From CBDAQV01 sp965199335 (GTDB lineage: Bacteria > Pseudomonadota > Alphaproteobacteria > CALMVH01), in NCBI GenBank assembly GCA_965199335.1, contig CBDAQZ010000004.1, positions 1 through 64,000 of the forward strand: a stretch of 64,000 nucleotides of DNA, written 5' to 3'. The notes beneath the pieces were generated by a model. That model was not told the DNA's origin. It saw only the letters and a program-made list of their open reading frames with translations, and did not search any database. The position numbers were made by a program, and so were the translations under genes. This document shows positions 50,803 through 58,913 of the stretch, piece after piece; position 1 is the first letter of the stretch, and the number at the start of each line of letters is the position of its first letter.

Positions 50803-51007
50803 CGAAGGTCACCGTGATTTCCAGGGGGAACAGGGGCAGTCCATCGCGGCCGAGCGGCTGGCCCGCGCCCTGCAGGTCGTGCAGGCGAGCAAGGCTGTTG
50901 AGGGCCGCGATCTCGGCTTTCACATCGCCCTTGTCGTAAGCGCGGGCGACGGCCTCCGCCATACGCTCCGACAACCAGTCCAGCGTGATGAGAACCCGGT
51001 CGGGCAT
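50648..51007 (-). CDS. Probable terminase small subunit
   Basis: 119 residues from ATG 51007. The first ~65 residues are protein-like (MPDRVLITLDWLSERMAEAV, then VKAEIAALNSLARLHDLQG). The last ~50 residues overlap the terminase large subunit by 155 bases in another frame and read as basic junk (RRPRQRKKLGGG), so the natural stop has probably been lost or frameshifted. Position and size fit TerS; no DNA-binding motif is obvious. Confidence 0.6.
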   Translation of the reverse strand: MPDRVLITLDWLSERMAEAVARAYDKGDVKAEIAALNSLARLHDLQGAGQPLGRDGLPLFPLEITVTFVEPDAHTKTGSPVPGEAGHPDEARAVQGAARRPRQRKKLGGGPRPDPARGE

Positions 51008-51020
51008 CGCGGTAACCCCG

Positions 51021-51055
51021 AAACAGAAAACCCGACAGATTTTTAGTCTGCCGGG
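51021..51055 (-). terminator. Hairpin with U-run in the terS leader
   Basis: On the minus strand CCCGGCAGA, a seven-base loop, TCTGTCGGG (one G-U pair), then TTTTCTGTTT. It has the form of an intrinsic terminator but lies 14 bases before the terS start, so it could stop read-through into the element or act as an attenuator. Confidence 0.5.
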
Positions 51056-51230
51056 CAAAATCGCTATCTACTGTTCTTGTTATACCCCAATTCCGGATCG
51101 TTTGTCAATCAATTTCAGCCTTTGGTTGACATTCCACCATCTGATTGCCACGATTCCGATATGTCTCATCCCACGATGATGATCGGCCCGCATTCGCCCC
51201 TTCTTATGTCCCTTCCGGGCATCGAGTCAG

Positions 51231-51236
51231 TATAAT
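51231..51236 (+). promoter_or_regulatory. TATAAT -10-like element before mprF
   Basis: A perfect TATAAT ends nine bases before ATG 51246. If used, the mRNA would be leaderless or nearly so. I see no good -35 at 16-18 bases upstream, so this is tentative. Confidence 0.3.
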
Positions 51237-51245
51237 ACCGCGATC

Positions 51246-53831
51246 ATGGCCTCACTGAAATCCCTCCTGCCCCGGCGTGCCGCGGTCAAGCATGTGCTTG
51301 GCGCGCTGTTCACGCTCGGCCTGTTCTGCGCCGCGCTATGGGCGCTCAGGCACGAGCTCAGGGGCCACAGCCTGCACGAGATCCGCGAGGGTTTCGAGAT
51401 GATCCCGCACAGCGCCTTCGCCATGGCGGCAGGCCTGACCGCGCTTTCGTACCTGACCCTGACTGGGTACGAGATCCTGGGCCTGATGATGATCGATGCC
51501 AAGCTGCGCTATCGCACGGCGGCACTGGCCTCGTTCGTATCTTACGCCTTTTCCAACAATGTCGGGCTGACCCTGATCACCGGCGGGTCGATTCGCTATC
51601 GCATCTACGTGTCGAAGGGCCTGTCCGCAGTCGATATAGCCTATATCACCACATTCTGCACCTTCAGCTTCGGGCTGGGCGCGATCGTCATCATGGCCGT
51701 CGCCGGCCTGACCGCGCCCGACCTGGTCGCGCTGGCGGTGCACCTATCGGCGTGGTGGGTGCAGGCGATCGCATTCGCCGCGCTTGCCGGCCTTGTGCTG
51801 TGGATCGCGGCGGGCACGTTCTGCACCAATAATTTCCGCATCGGCAACTGGCAGATGCGCCTGCCCAAGGTGCATTTCACCATAGCGCAGATCATCCTGG
51901 CGATCTGCGACCTGACCCTGGCCGCCGGTGTATTGTACGCGATGATCCCCGCCGAGGTCCGGCCCGAGTTCGACCTTTATCTTGCCGTCTACGTGATCGC
52001 GCTGGTAGTCGGCGCGCTCAGCCACGTGCCGGGCGGCGTCGGCGTGTTCGAATCACTGATGGTGCTGATGCTGCCGGCAATCCCGAAGGCGCCGCTGATC
52101 AGCTCCATCCTCGCCTACCGCGCAATCTATTTCATCCTGCCGCTGCTGCTGGCCGCGCTGCTGACCCTGGGGCAGGAACTGCTGACGCGCCGGGCCGGCC
52201 TCAGCACCGCCGTCAAGGGCGTGTCCGGCTTCCTGCCCAAGCTGTCGCCGCAGATCGTCGGCACGCTGGTCACCTTGTCCGGCGCCGTGCTGCTGTTCTC
52301 CGGCGCTTACCCGTCGCTCGATTATCGCCTCGCCTTCATGCAGGAGATTTTCCCGCTGCCGGTCCTGGAAGTGTCGCATCTGCTCAACGGCATCACGGGG
52401 CTTGCCCTTCTGGTCCTGTCGCGCGGGCTGTTCCGCCGCCTGGATGCCGCCTATCATCTGACCGTGATCGGCCTGGTCGCCGGTATCGTATTCTCGCTGC
52501 TGAAAGGCGGCGATTACGAGGAAGCCATCCTGCTCGGCCTCGTGCTGGCGATCCTCATCCCCAGCCGCCCCGCCTATTACCGCAAGGCCTCGCTGCTCGA
52601 CCAGCGCTTCACGGCCAAATGGCTGGTGACGATCGGCATCGTGGTCGTGGCGTCGGCATGGATCGGATTCTTCTCCTACAAGCATGTCGAATACTCGTCG
52701 TCGCTGTGGTGGGATTTCGCCTTTACCGACAAGGCCCCGCGCTTCCTGCGCGCGACGCTGGCCGTTATCACGCTGGCGCTGTGTTTCGCGCTCTACCAGC
52801 TGCTGCGTCCCGCGCCGCCCCTGCCCGGCAAGCCGAGCGAGGAGGACCTCGACTCCGTGCGCGCCATCATCGCCGGTTCGCCCGTCGGTGCGGCCAACCT
52901 GGCGCTGCTGGGCGACAAGCATCTGCTATTCTCGGAAACCCGCAATTCCTTCATCATGTACGGCGTGATCGGACGTACCTGGGTGGCGCTGGGCGATCCC
53001 GTCGGGCCGCCCGACGAAGCCGCGGAGCTGGCATGGAAATTCCGCGAGCTGTGCGACCTGTATGACGGCCGTCCGGTCTTCTATCATATCGATGCGCAGA
53101 ATCTTTCGCTCTATGCCGATCTTGGACTGCACCTGCTGAAGCTGGGCGAGGAAGCGCGCGTGGCGTTGACCGAGGACGGCGCCACGCTGGAGCGGCCCGA
53201 CCGCAAGGACCTCCGTTACGCCCGCAACCGTGCGCAGCGCGAGGGCGGCACGTTCGAGGTCATCACGCCGGGCGAGGTCGAAGCCTTCATGCCCGACCTG
53301 ATCCGCATCTCGGCCTCGTGGCTGGAAACCAAGAATACGCGCGAGAAGGGATTTTCGGTCGGCTTCTTCGACCCCTCCTACCTGCAGAACTTCCATGTCG
53401 GCATGGTGCGCAAGGATGGCGTGCCGGTTGCCTTCGCCAGCCTTTGGCTGGGAGCCAATCAGGAAGAGCTGATGGTCGATCTGATGCGTCACACACCTGA
53501 TGCCCCCTATGGCGTCATGGATTACCTGTTTGCCGAGCTGATGCTGTGGGGCGCGGCGAACGGTTACAAATGGCTCAATCTCGGCATGGCCCCGCTATCG
53601 GGCTTCGAGGACAAGGCGCTGGCCTCGATCTGGCACAAGCTGGGTACGTTCCTGTTCGAGCACGGCGAGAATTTCTACAATTTCGAGGGCCTGCGGCGCT
53701 ACAAGGCAAAATATTCGCCCGAGTGGCGGCCCAAATACCTGGCCTCGACCGGCGGGTTCCTGCTGCCGAAGATATTGTTCGACGTATCGACGCTGGTGGC
53801 GGGCGGGCTGCGCGGGATCATAGCGAAGTAG
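51246..53831 (+). CDS. mprF: Phosphatidylglycerol lysyl/aminoacyl-transferase and flippase
   Basis: 861 residues, the full two-domain MprF/LpiA size. Residues ~15-520 hold about 14 membrane helices with the flippase signatures SYAFSNNVGLTLITGGSIRYR and SHVPGGVGVFE. The C-terminal soluble synthase (DUF2156, ~530-850) has YGVIGRTWVALGDPVG, RNRAQREGGTFEV, GFSVGFFDPSYLQNF and WLNLGMAPLSGF. It transfers lysine (or alanine) from aminoacyl-tRNA to phosphatidylglycerol and moves it to the outer leaflet, lowering surface negative charge. AcvB at 30.4-31.7 kb is its functional counterpart. Confidence 0.95.
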   Translation: MASLKSLLPRRAAVKHVLGALFTLGLFCAALWALRHELRGHSLHEIREGFEMIPHSAFAMAAGLTALSYLTLTGYEILGLMMIDAKLRYRTAALASFVSYAFSNNVGLTLITGGSIRYRIYVSKGLSAVDIAYITTFCTFSFGLGAIVIMAVAGLTAPDLVALAVHLSAWWVQAIAFAALAGLVLWIAAGTFCTNNFRIGNWQMRLPKVHFTIAQIILAICDLTLAAGVLYAMIPAEVRPEFDLYLAVYVIALVVGALSHVPGGVGVFESLMVLMLPAIPKAPLISSILAYRAIYFILPLLLAALLTLGQELLTRRAGLSTAVKGVSGFLPKLSPQIVGTLVTLSGAVLLFSGAYPSLDYRLAFMQEIFPLPVLEVSHLLNGITGLALLVLSRGLFRRLDAAYHLTVIGLVAGIVFSLLKGGDYEEAILLGLVLAILIPSRPAYYRKASLLDQRFTAKWLVTIGIVVVASAWIGFFSYKHVEYSSSLWWDFAFTDKAPRFLRATLAVITLALCFALYQLLRPAPPLPGKPSEEDLDSVRAIIAGSPVGAANLALLGDKHLLFSETRNSFIMYGVIGRTWVALGDPVGPPDEAAELAWKFRELCDLYDGRPVFYHIDAQNLSLYADLGLHLLKLGEEARVALTEDGATLERPDRKDLRYARNRAQREGGTFEVITPGEVEAFMPDLIRISASWLETKNTREKGFSVGFFDPSYLQNFHVGMVRKDGVPVAFASLWLGANQEELMVDLMRHTPDAPYGVMDYLFAELMLWGAANGYKWLNLGMAPLSGFEDKALASIWHKLGTFLFEHGENFYNFEGLRRYKAKYSPEWRPKYLASTGGFLLPKILFDVSTLVAGGLRGIIAK

Positions 53832-53898
53832 ATATTTCACTTGCGCAGTTCCGTGAAAAGTTATATTAATTAAAAATTAATACTCTCATGGCGCGCAA

Positions 53899-54198
53899 AT
53901 GAACTTTTCCAAATCCGACCTGACAAACATCACTCTTCGACTGGAAGCTTACGATCTGCCCATCGATGGAACATTTGCCATGAATACACCTTATGGCGTG
54001 CTTATATCCATGGTGGATCGCGAGAATCGTGAGAAGGAAATTGCCCATTTCAGCAGCGCTACAGGTTTGATGGCCCTGAGACACGGACGGCATATTCATG
54101 TCGAGCTGGATGATAATCCAAACGAAAAGGAACTGAAGCTGCACCTTCCAAAAGGAACCCAGTCTGTCAGCATCATTCCGATAAGTGTGGATTTCTAG
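53899..54198 (+). CDS. Small hypothetical protein (99 aa)
   Basis: AT-richer than neighbouring genes. Beta-strand-like sequence (ITLRLEAYDLPIDGTFAM, GVLISMVDRENREKE, HIHVELDDN, LKLHLPKGTQSVSIIPISV). No signal peptide or membrane segment, no family recognised. Stands between mprF and the convergent hemW. Confidence 0.55.
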   Translation: MNFSKSDLTNITLRLEAYDLPIDGTFAMNTPYGVLISMVDRENREKEIAHFSSATGLMALRHGRHIHVELDDNPNEKELKLHLPKGTQSVSIIPISVDF

Positions 54199-54214
54199 TT
54201 TATTGATTTCGTGA

Positions 54215-55390
54215 TCAAGCCGCTTCCGACCGGGCGATCAGGAATTGCAGCACAGCGTTGAGGCGCTGCCGCCCGGCCGTAGTCGTCGCGATCGCCATGT
54301 CGTCCACCGTTAGCAGATTCTCATCTGCCAGCCGTTCGACGGCGATGCGCGGCACCCAGTCATAAAGCCCCTTGCCGGTTTCCGCCGCGATGCACGCCAG
54401 CGGCAAAGGCTCCGCCAGACGCAATCCCATCATCATCATCTCCTCGAAGCGCTGGCCGGCAGATAAGCCATCGGGCTCGTGCGCGCCGTGGCCGTTTGCC
54501 GCGACCAGCTCCAGCCATTTCTCGGGCGCGCGGTGCGCGCGGGTCGCCAGCTTGCGGCCGTCAAGCGTCAAGCGCCCATGCGCGCCAGGTCCGACACCGA
54601 CATAATCGCCGTAGCGCCAATAAGTCAGGTTATGGCGGCTCTCCTCGCCCGGCACGGCATAGTTCGAAATCTCATAGGCAGCTAATCCCGCGCTGGCCAT
54701 CTGCGCGTTGGTCGCCTCGTACAGATCGGCAGCCTGTTCCGGCGCCGGCAATAGGAACGCCCCCTGTCCATACAGCGACGCAAATTTGGTGCCATCCTCG
54801 ATCGTCAGCTGATAAGCGGACAAGTGACGGGGGTTATACGCCAACCCTTCAGCCAGCTCAGCCCGCCACGCTGCCGGTGTCTGACCAGGCAGCGCATAGA
54901 TCAGGTCGAATGAAAAACGTGGGAATATCCTGGCCGCCAGCTCTATCGCGCGCCGGGCTTCCGCAGCATCGTGCTTGCGCCCCAGGAACCGCAGACTTTC
55001 GGCATCGAAGGACTGCACACCGATGGAGACGCGATTGACCCCGGCAATGGCAAAGCCTTCGAACACGCCGACATCCACCGATCCCGGATTGGCCTCGGCG
55101 GTGATCTCGACATCGGGGGCCACCTGCCACAGTTCGGCGATGCGGTCGATGACCGCCGCCACGGTTTGCGGCTGCATCAACGAAGGCGTGCCGCCGCCGA
55201 AGAATATGGAAGTAACGACGCGGCCCGGCGTCAGCGCGGCGTAATAGCCAAGCTCGTCTCTGAATGCCGAACGCCAGCGATCGTGGTCGACCGTTTCGGC
55301 GACATGCGAATTGAAATCGCAATAGGGGCATTTCGCAATGCAGAACGGCCAGTGGACGTATATGCCAAAGCCTGGGGAAACGCCTGTCAC
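54215..55390 (-). CDS. hemW: HemW-like radical SAM protein (haem chaperone)
   Basis: 391 residues from GTG 55390, which overlaps the stop of the preceding gene (GTGA). Radical-SAM cluster Cys17-x3-Cys21-x2-Cys24 (FCIAKCPYCDF), SAM-binding FFGGGTPSLM, VNRVSIGVQSFD and the HemW-type C-terminal domain. Formerly annotated as coproporphyrinogen III oxidase HemN-like; HemW inserts haem into respiratory enzymes. Usually follows rdgB directly in alphaproteobacteria; here a secreted-protein gene intervenes. Confidence 0.93.
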   Translation of the reverse strand: MTGVSPGFGIYVHWPFCIAKCPYCDFNSHVAETVDHDRWRSAFRDELGYYAALTPGRVVTSIFFGGGTPSLMQPQTVAAVIDRIAELWQVAPDVEITAEANPGSVDVGVFEGFAIAGVNRVSIGVQSFDAESLRFLGRKHDAAEARRAIELAARIFPRFSFDLIYALPGQTPAAWRAELAEGLAYNPRHLSAYQLTIEDGTKFASLYGQGAFLLPAPEQAADLYEATNAQMASAGLAAYEISNYAVPGEESRHNLTYWRYGDYVGVGPGAHGRLTLDGRKLATRAHRAPEKWLELVAANGHGAHEPDGLSAGQRFEEMMMMGLRLAEPLPLACIAAETGKGLYDWVPRIAVERLADENLLTVDDMAIATTTAGRQRLNAVLQFLIARSEAA

Positions 55391-56115
55391 AGGTGGGGCT
55401 TGTTCTTCCTGACGGCGTCGACCGCATCCTTCTGGAGCTTGTTGTATTCGATCGTCGCCTGATTGAACCAATCCTGCGATGCCTTGACATCGAACAACGC
55501 TACGGACAGATGCGTAATCAGGCCGGGATTGTCTGGAAGCAGACTGGGCTTTGCAACAATCACCATGCCGCAATTGGCGAGTTTCGGGTCGACCGGTACC
55601 TTCGGAAAACTGAAAGCATAGTTGATCTTGTCGGCAGATAATTGAAAGAACGGTCCCTGGGTTTCATAGCTGGCGCAGGCGCGGACGGCATCGGTCACTG
55701 CATCGCCGACAGCGGTTGTTTTTCCATCGGGCGCCACCCACGCCTCCGATTGATCTTCGTCGCTTTTCATCGACGGGGGACCGTATTTCTCTGCCAGGGC
55801 CTTCACCAGCTCCTCGGCGCTCAACATTTCCTTGGGCGCAAAGACCTGCTCATGCTCGATATAGACGACTTTCTCGCCCATCACGAGAACATTGAAACCT
55901 TCCTCGCCCTTGGTGAAATTGACCACACGTCCACGCGCGATATCAGCCGTCGTCGATTGCTTGAATCCCGTTCCCAGCTTGGCGGTAACCTCGTCAAGCG
56001 TCATGCCCGGTTTGAGGCCTACAACCGTAGTGTCGATGCCGGCGGCGGCGACCGGCGCAGCAAGCGCGCACAGCAACGATGCACCCAGCAAGCAGACGAA
56101 ATAAATGGCGCGCAT
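55387..56115 (-). CDS. Secreted protein inserted between rdgB and hemW
   Basis: 242 residues with signal peptide (YFVCLLGASLLCALAAPVAAAG). The segment VVGLKPGMTLDEVTAKLGTG is like the SmpA/BamE-type G.t.aeV...lG motif of small periplasmic proteins, and is followed by a beta-rich body and a charged C-terminal helix. No firm family. Translationally coupled to hemW by GTGA and starts six bases after rdgB. Confidence 0.7.
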   Translation of the reverse strand: MRAIYFVCLLGASLLCALAAPVAAAGIDTTVVGLKPGMTLDEVTAKLGTGFKQSTTADIARGRVVNFTKGEEGFNVLVMGEKVVYIEHEQVFAPKEMLSAEELVKALAEKYGPPSMKSDEDQSEAWVAPDGKTTAVGDAVTDAVRACASYETQGPFFQLSADKINYAFSFPKVPVDPKLANCGMVIVAKPSLLPDNPGLITHLSVALFDVKASQDWFNQATIEYNKLQKDAVDAVRKNKPHL

Positions 56116-56121
56116 CGTGAC

Positions 56122-56784
56122 CTATGACTTGGAGGTGAATTCGGGAATTCTACAGCTTGCGGGACCTGAGTTCAATCCCGTCGCATCGCCGAAACACAGC
56201 GCAATCAGCTTGCGAAAAGCGTCATCCCGGTGGCTGTTTCCAAACTTGATGGCCGGATCCTCGGCAAACGTCCTGTCATGTCCGCTGCGAATGAAGATCG
56301 GATCGTAGCCGAAGCCGCCGCTACCGCGCGCGCCATGCGCAATCGCTCCTTCCACCCTGCCTTCCACCGTTTCCACATGGCCATCGGGCCATGCGAGCGC
56401 CAGGGCGCAGATGAAGGCGGCGCTGCGATCGGGATTGTCTCCCAGCTCGTCCTGGATGCGCTGGAATGCACGCGCGAAATCCTTGTCCGGACCTGCCCAG
56501 CGCGCGGAGTAAATTCCGGGTTGGCCGTTCAGCGCCGCAACCGCAAGCCCGCTATCGTCGGCAAGGGCGGGCAGGCCGCACGACACCGCCGCGGCTTTTG
56601 CCTTCAGCACGGCGTTGCCGATGAAGGTCGTTTCGGTTTCCTCGGGCTCGGGCAGGGCCAGATCAACGGCGCTGGGAAATTTATGCACGTAGTCGCCCAG
56701 CAGGGCGGCGATCTCCTTCACCTTGCCCGCATTATGCGTGGCGATCACCAGGGTATCGCCGCTGAATCGCCGGCCTGCGCTCAT
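56122..56784 (-). CDS. rdgB: Non-canonical purine NTP pyrophosphatase (RdgB/HAM1)
   Basis: 220 residues from ATG 56784, overlapping the rph stop (ATGA). VIATHNAGKVKEIAALLG substrate loop, catalytic ALADDSGLAVAAL with DDSG, GGFGYDPIF and the C-terminal SHRDDAFRKL (the H-R of the SHR signature). Removes ITP, XTP and dITP. The C-terminal ~20 residues after ALCFGD are an extension beyond the usual end. Confidence 0.95.
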   Translation of the reverse strand: MSAGRRFSGDTLVIATHNAGKVKEIAALLGDYVHKFPSAVDLALPEPEETETTFIGNAVLKAKAAAVSCGLPALADDSGLAVAALNGQPGIYSARWAGPDKDFARAFQRIQDELGDNPDRSAAFICALALAWPDGHVETVEGRVEGAIAHGARGSGGFGYDPIFIRSGHDRTFAEDPAIKFGNSHRDDAFRKLIALCFGDATGLNSGPASCRIPEFTSKS

Positions 56785-57500
56785 GCCAGGCCCAGCGCGC
56801 TGCGCTGATGGCCGACCAGTTCGGTCACGCCCTTGCGCGCCAGGCGCAGTAGCTCGAGGAACTGTTCTTCCGAGAAGGGCGACAGCTCTGCGGTGCCCTG
56901 GACTTCGACGATGCCGCCCTGCCCGGTCAGTACGAAGTTGGTATCGGCATCCGCAGTGGAATCTTCGGCATAGTCGAGATCCAGGACCGGCGTCCCCTTG
57001 TAGATGCCGCAGCTGATCGCGGCCACTTCCTGCGTCAGGGGAATCGTCTTCAGGACGCCGATGCGCTGCAGGTGCTGGAAGGCAAGATGCAGCGCCACGT
57101 AGGCGCCGGTGATCGCGGCCGTGCGTGTCCCGCCATCGGCCTGGATCACGTCGCAATCGACGACCACCTGCATTTCGCCCATCGCCTGCCGGTCGACCAC
57201 GGCGCGCAGACTGCGTCCGATCAGGCGCTGGATTTCCTGGGTGCGCCCCGACTGCTTGCCCTTGGCAGCCTCGCGGTCGCTACGCGTATGGGTCGAGCGC
57301 GGCAGCATGCCATATTCCGCCGTGACCCAGCCAAGGCCGGTTCCCTTCAGGAACGGCGGCACGCGCGCCTCGACGCTGGCGTTGCACAGCACATGCGTGT
57401 CGCCGAACTTGATCAGGCACGAGCCCTCGGCATGTTTCGAGAAATTCGTTTCCAGCAAGACGGAACGCAGGGAATCGGGACTACGATTGGACGGACGCAT
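56781..57500 (-). CDS. rph: Ribonuclease PH
   Basis: 239 residues from ATG 57500. GSCLIKFGDTHVLCNASVE, GWVTAEYGMLPRSTHTR, GRTQEIQRLIGRSLRAV (phosphate-binding Arg), and DLDYAEDSTADADTNFVLTG are the conserved blocks. Trims 3' ends of tRNA phosphorolytically. First gene of rph-rdgB-secreted-hemW; divergent from the hemolysin-III gene. Confidence 0.97.
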   Translation of the reverse strand: MRPSNRSPDSLRSVLLETNFSKHAEGSCLIKFGDTHVLCNASVEARVPPFLKGTGLGWVTAEYGMLPRSTHTRSDREAAKGKQSGRTQEIQRLIGRSLRAVVDRQAMGEMQVVVDCDVIQADGGTRTAAITGAYVALHLAFQHLQRIGVLKTIPLTQEVAAISCGIYKGTPVLDLDYAEDSTADADTNFVLTGQGGIVEVQGTAELSPFSEEQFLELLRLARKGVTELVGHQRSALGLA

Positions 57501-57598
57501 GATGAACCTCGGTTTGCGGAAGCACTGTCTATCACCGGTCGCGGCAGGTTTCGAGCTATCTTCTCGCAACAATTCGCTTAGTATCGACTTTAGCTATC

Positions 57599-58258
57599 AT
57601 GACGACCGCAAGCCTTTACGCCGATTACAGCCGCACCGAGAGGACAGTCGACGCCATCGTGCATGTCGCAGGACTGGCATTCGCATTCGTCGCCATTTTC
57701 TGCCTCATCTTCCTAAGCCGCACGGGGACATCGCCCGGTGTGCAGATCGGGCTTGGTCTCTACGGTCTGGGACTGGTGTCGATGCTGGGATGTTCGGCGC
57801 TTTACAACTTCACCGTGCCTGGCCCTCGCAAAGGCTTGTTCCGGCGGATGGACCATGCCGCGATCTTCATCATGATCGCCGGCACCTACTCGCCGTTCAG
57901 CCTGATCACATTGCCAGGCACCACCGGCATCCTGGCGTTGTCGTGCATATGGGCCGTTGCGCTGGCAGGCGCGGCGATAAAGATGCTGTGGCCTGGCAGG
58001 TTCGAGCGCCTGTCCATCGTCATCTACCTTATGCTGGGCTGGAGCGGACTGATGGCGATCCATTCATTGCTGGGTACGCTTCCATCCCAAAGTCTGATCC
58101 TGCTGGCCATCGGCGGCGTACTGTACAGCTCGGGGGTCATATTCCACCTCAGCCGCCGCCTGCCCTATCACAATGCGATCTGGCACGTCTTCGTACTGGC
58201 TGCCGTGATATGCCATTTCATAGCCGTGACGACGGCGACGGCCATAAAGATTTTCTGA
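57599..58258 (+). CDS. Hemolysin III/PAQR-family membrane protein
   Basis: 219 residues, seven membrane helices. PAQR signatures: SALYNFT (Ser for metal), MDHAAIFIMIAGTYSPF (Asp-His) and LPYHNAIWHVFVLAAVICHF with the two zinc-binding histidines. Bacterial members (YqfA/HlyIII) are linked to membrane-fluidity sensing or hydrolysis of lipid amides, with the hemolysin name historical. Start at ATG 57599; 98 bases from the divergent rph start. Confidence 0.9.
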   Translation: MTTASLYADYSRTERTVDAIVHVAGLAFAFVAIFCLIFLSRTGTSPGVQIGLGLYGLGLVSMLGCSALYNFTVPGPRKGLFRRMDHAAIFIMIAGTYSPFSLITLPGTTGILALSCIWAVALAGAAIKMLWPGRFERLSIVIYLMLGWSGLMAIHSLLGTLPSQSLILLAIGGVLYSSGVIFHLSRRLPYHNAIWHVFVLAAVICHFIAVTTATAIKIF

Positions 58259-58263
58259 TCCGG

Positions 58264-58911
58264 TCAAAGCCTGTGAAGCTCACCCGAAACGATCACCGGC
58301 CCGGTGGCCGATCCACCGGGAGCGCCGCCCTGGGGCTCGACGCTGATCGCAAATGTTGCGTGATCGGGTAGGGAGTGAGCATGCAGCTTGAAGACTCTGA
58401 CCGGCGACAGAACACCAAGGGACTTTGGTATGCCGCCGGTAGGAATGACCCATAACTCCAGGCTTTTCCCTGCCGGAGGCATGGGCATCCCCTCGTTCGT
58501 GACGATCACATCGTCACGGCTGTCCGTTTCGATCAGCGCAACCTCACGCGACTGCGCTGTATCGCGCAATTCGGCCCGGCCGGTCATTCTTGCCGGCGAG
58601 GTTGTAAGGATGAACAGCGCAAGCGCGGCAAACGCGCAGCCTGCAATGGCCCATCCCCACGTCCGGGTCTGCGAGGGAAGTGTCTGTCTTTCGTTATTCA
58701 GCCGCGCCAATATCCCGCGCCAGACATCTTCCGGTGGCGTCACCGGGGTACTCAGCGCATTCAGGGGGGCGAGGCACGCCTGCAGTTCGTCAACCAGCGC
58801 CCTCACACGGGCATCGGTCTCGATACGGCGGCCTATACGCTTGCGCTGGCGTATCGTCGTCAGGCCCAGAACGTAATCGCCGAGCGAAGCGGAATCGAAA
58901 CCGGACACCAT
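58264..58911 (-). CDS. RskA-type anti-sigma factor
   Basis: 215 residues from ATG 58911, two bases after the sigma-factor stop. Cytoplasmic N-terminal zinc-free anti-sigma domain (SLGDYVLGLTTIRQRKRIGR), one membrane helix (WGWAIAGCAFAALALFIL, ~105-122) and an extracytoplasmic anti-sigma-K domain (GKSLELWVIPTGGIPKSLGV; HATFAISVEPQGGAPGGSA). It should hold the adjacent ECF sigma factor until proteolysed. Confidence 0.9.
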   Translation of the reverse strand: MVSGFDSASLGDYVLGLTTIRQRKRIGRRIETDARVRALVDELQACLAPLNALSTPVTPPEDVWRGILARLNNERQTLPSQTRTWGWAIAGCAFAALALFILTTSPARMTGRAELRDTAQSREVALIETDSRDDVIVTNEGMPMPPAGKSLELWVIPTGGIPKSLGVLSPVRVFKLHAHSLPDHATFAISVEPQGGAPGGSATGPVIVSGELHRL

Positions 58912-58913
58912 CT

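Larger units (their letters stand above)
35983..51007 (-). mobile_element. Degraded prophage / GTA-like element
   Basis: A 15-kb block, mostly minus strand, in packaging-to-lysis order: terminase small and large subunits, portal, capsid fragment, DUF2163 tail fragment, NlpC/P60 peptidase, tail-tip protein, fibres, lysozyme. The DUF2163, NlpC, tail-tip order is that of rcGTA g13-g14-g15. Prohead protease, head-tail connectors, tail tube, tape measure and integrase are missing, so it cannot build particles alone. Plus-strand cargo genes (37008-38132, 49144-49509) interrupt it. Exact ends are unknown; I find no attachment repeats. Confidence 0.85.

Noticed and set aside
35983..51245. Search for integrase, tRNA attachment site or flanking direct repeats around the phage block
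   Set aside because: No recombinase frame, no tRNA and no convincing repeat at either edge, so the element's ends are left open.
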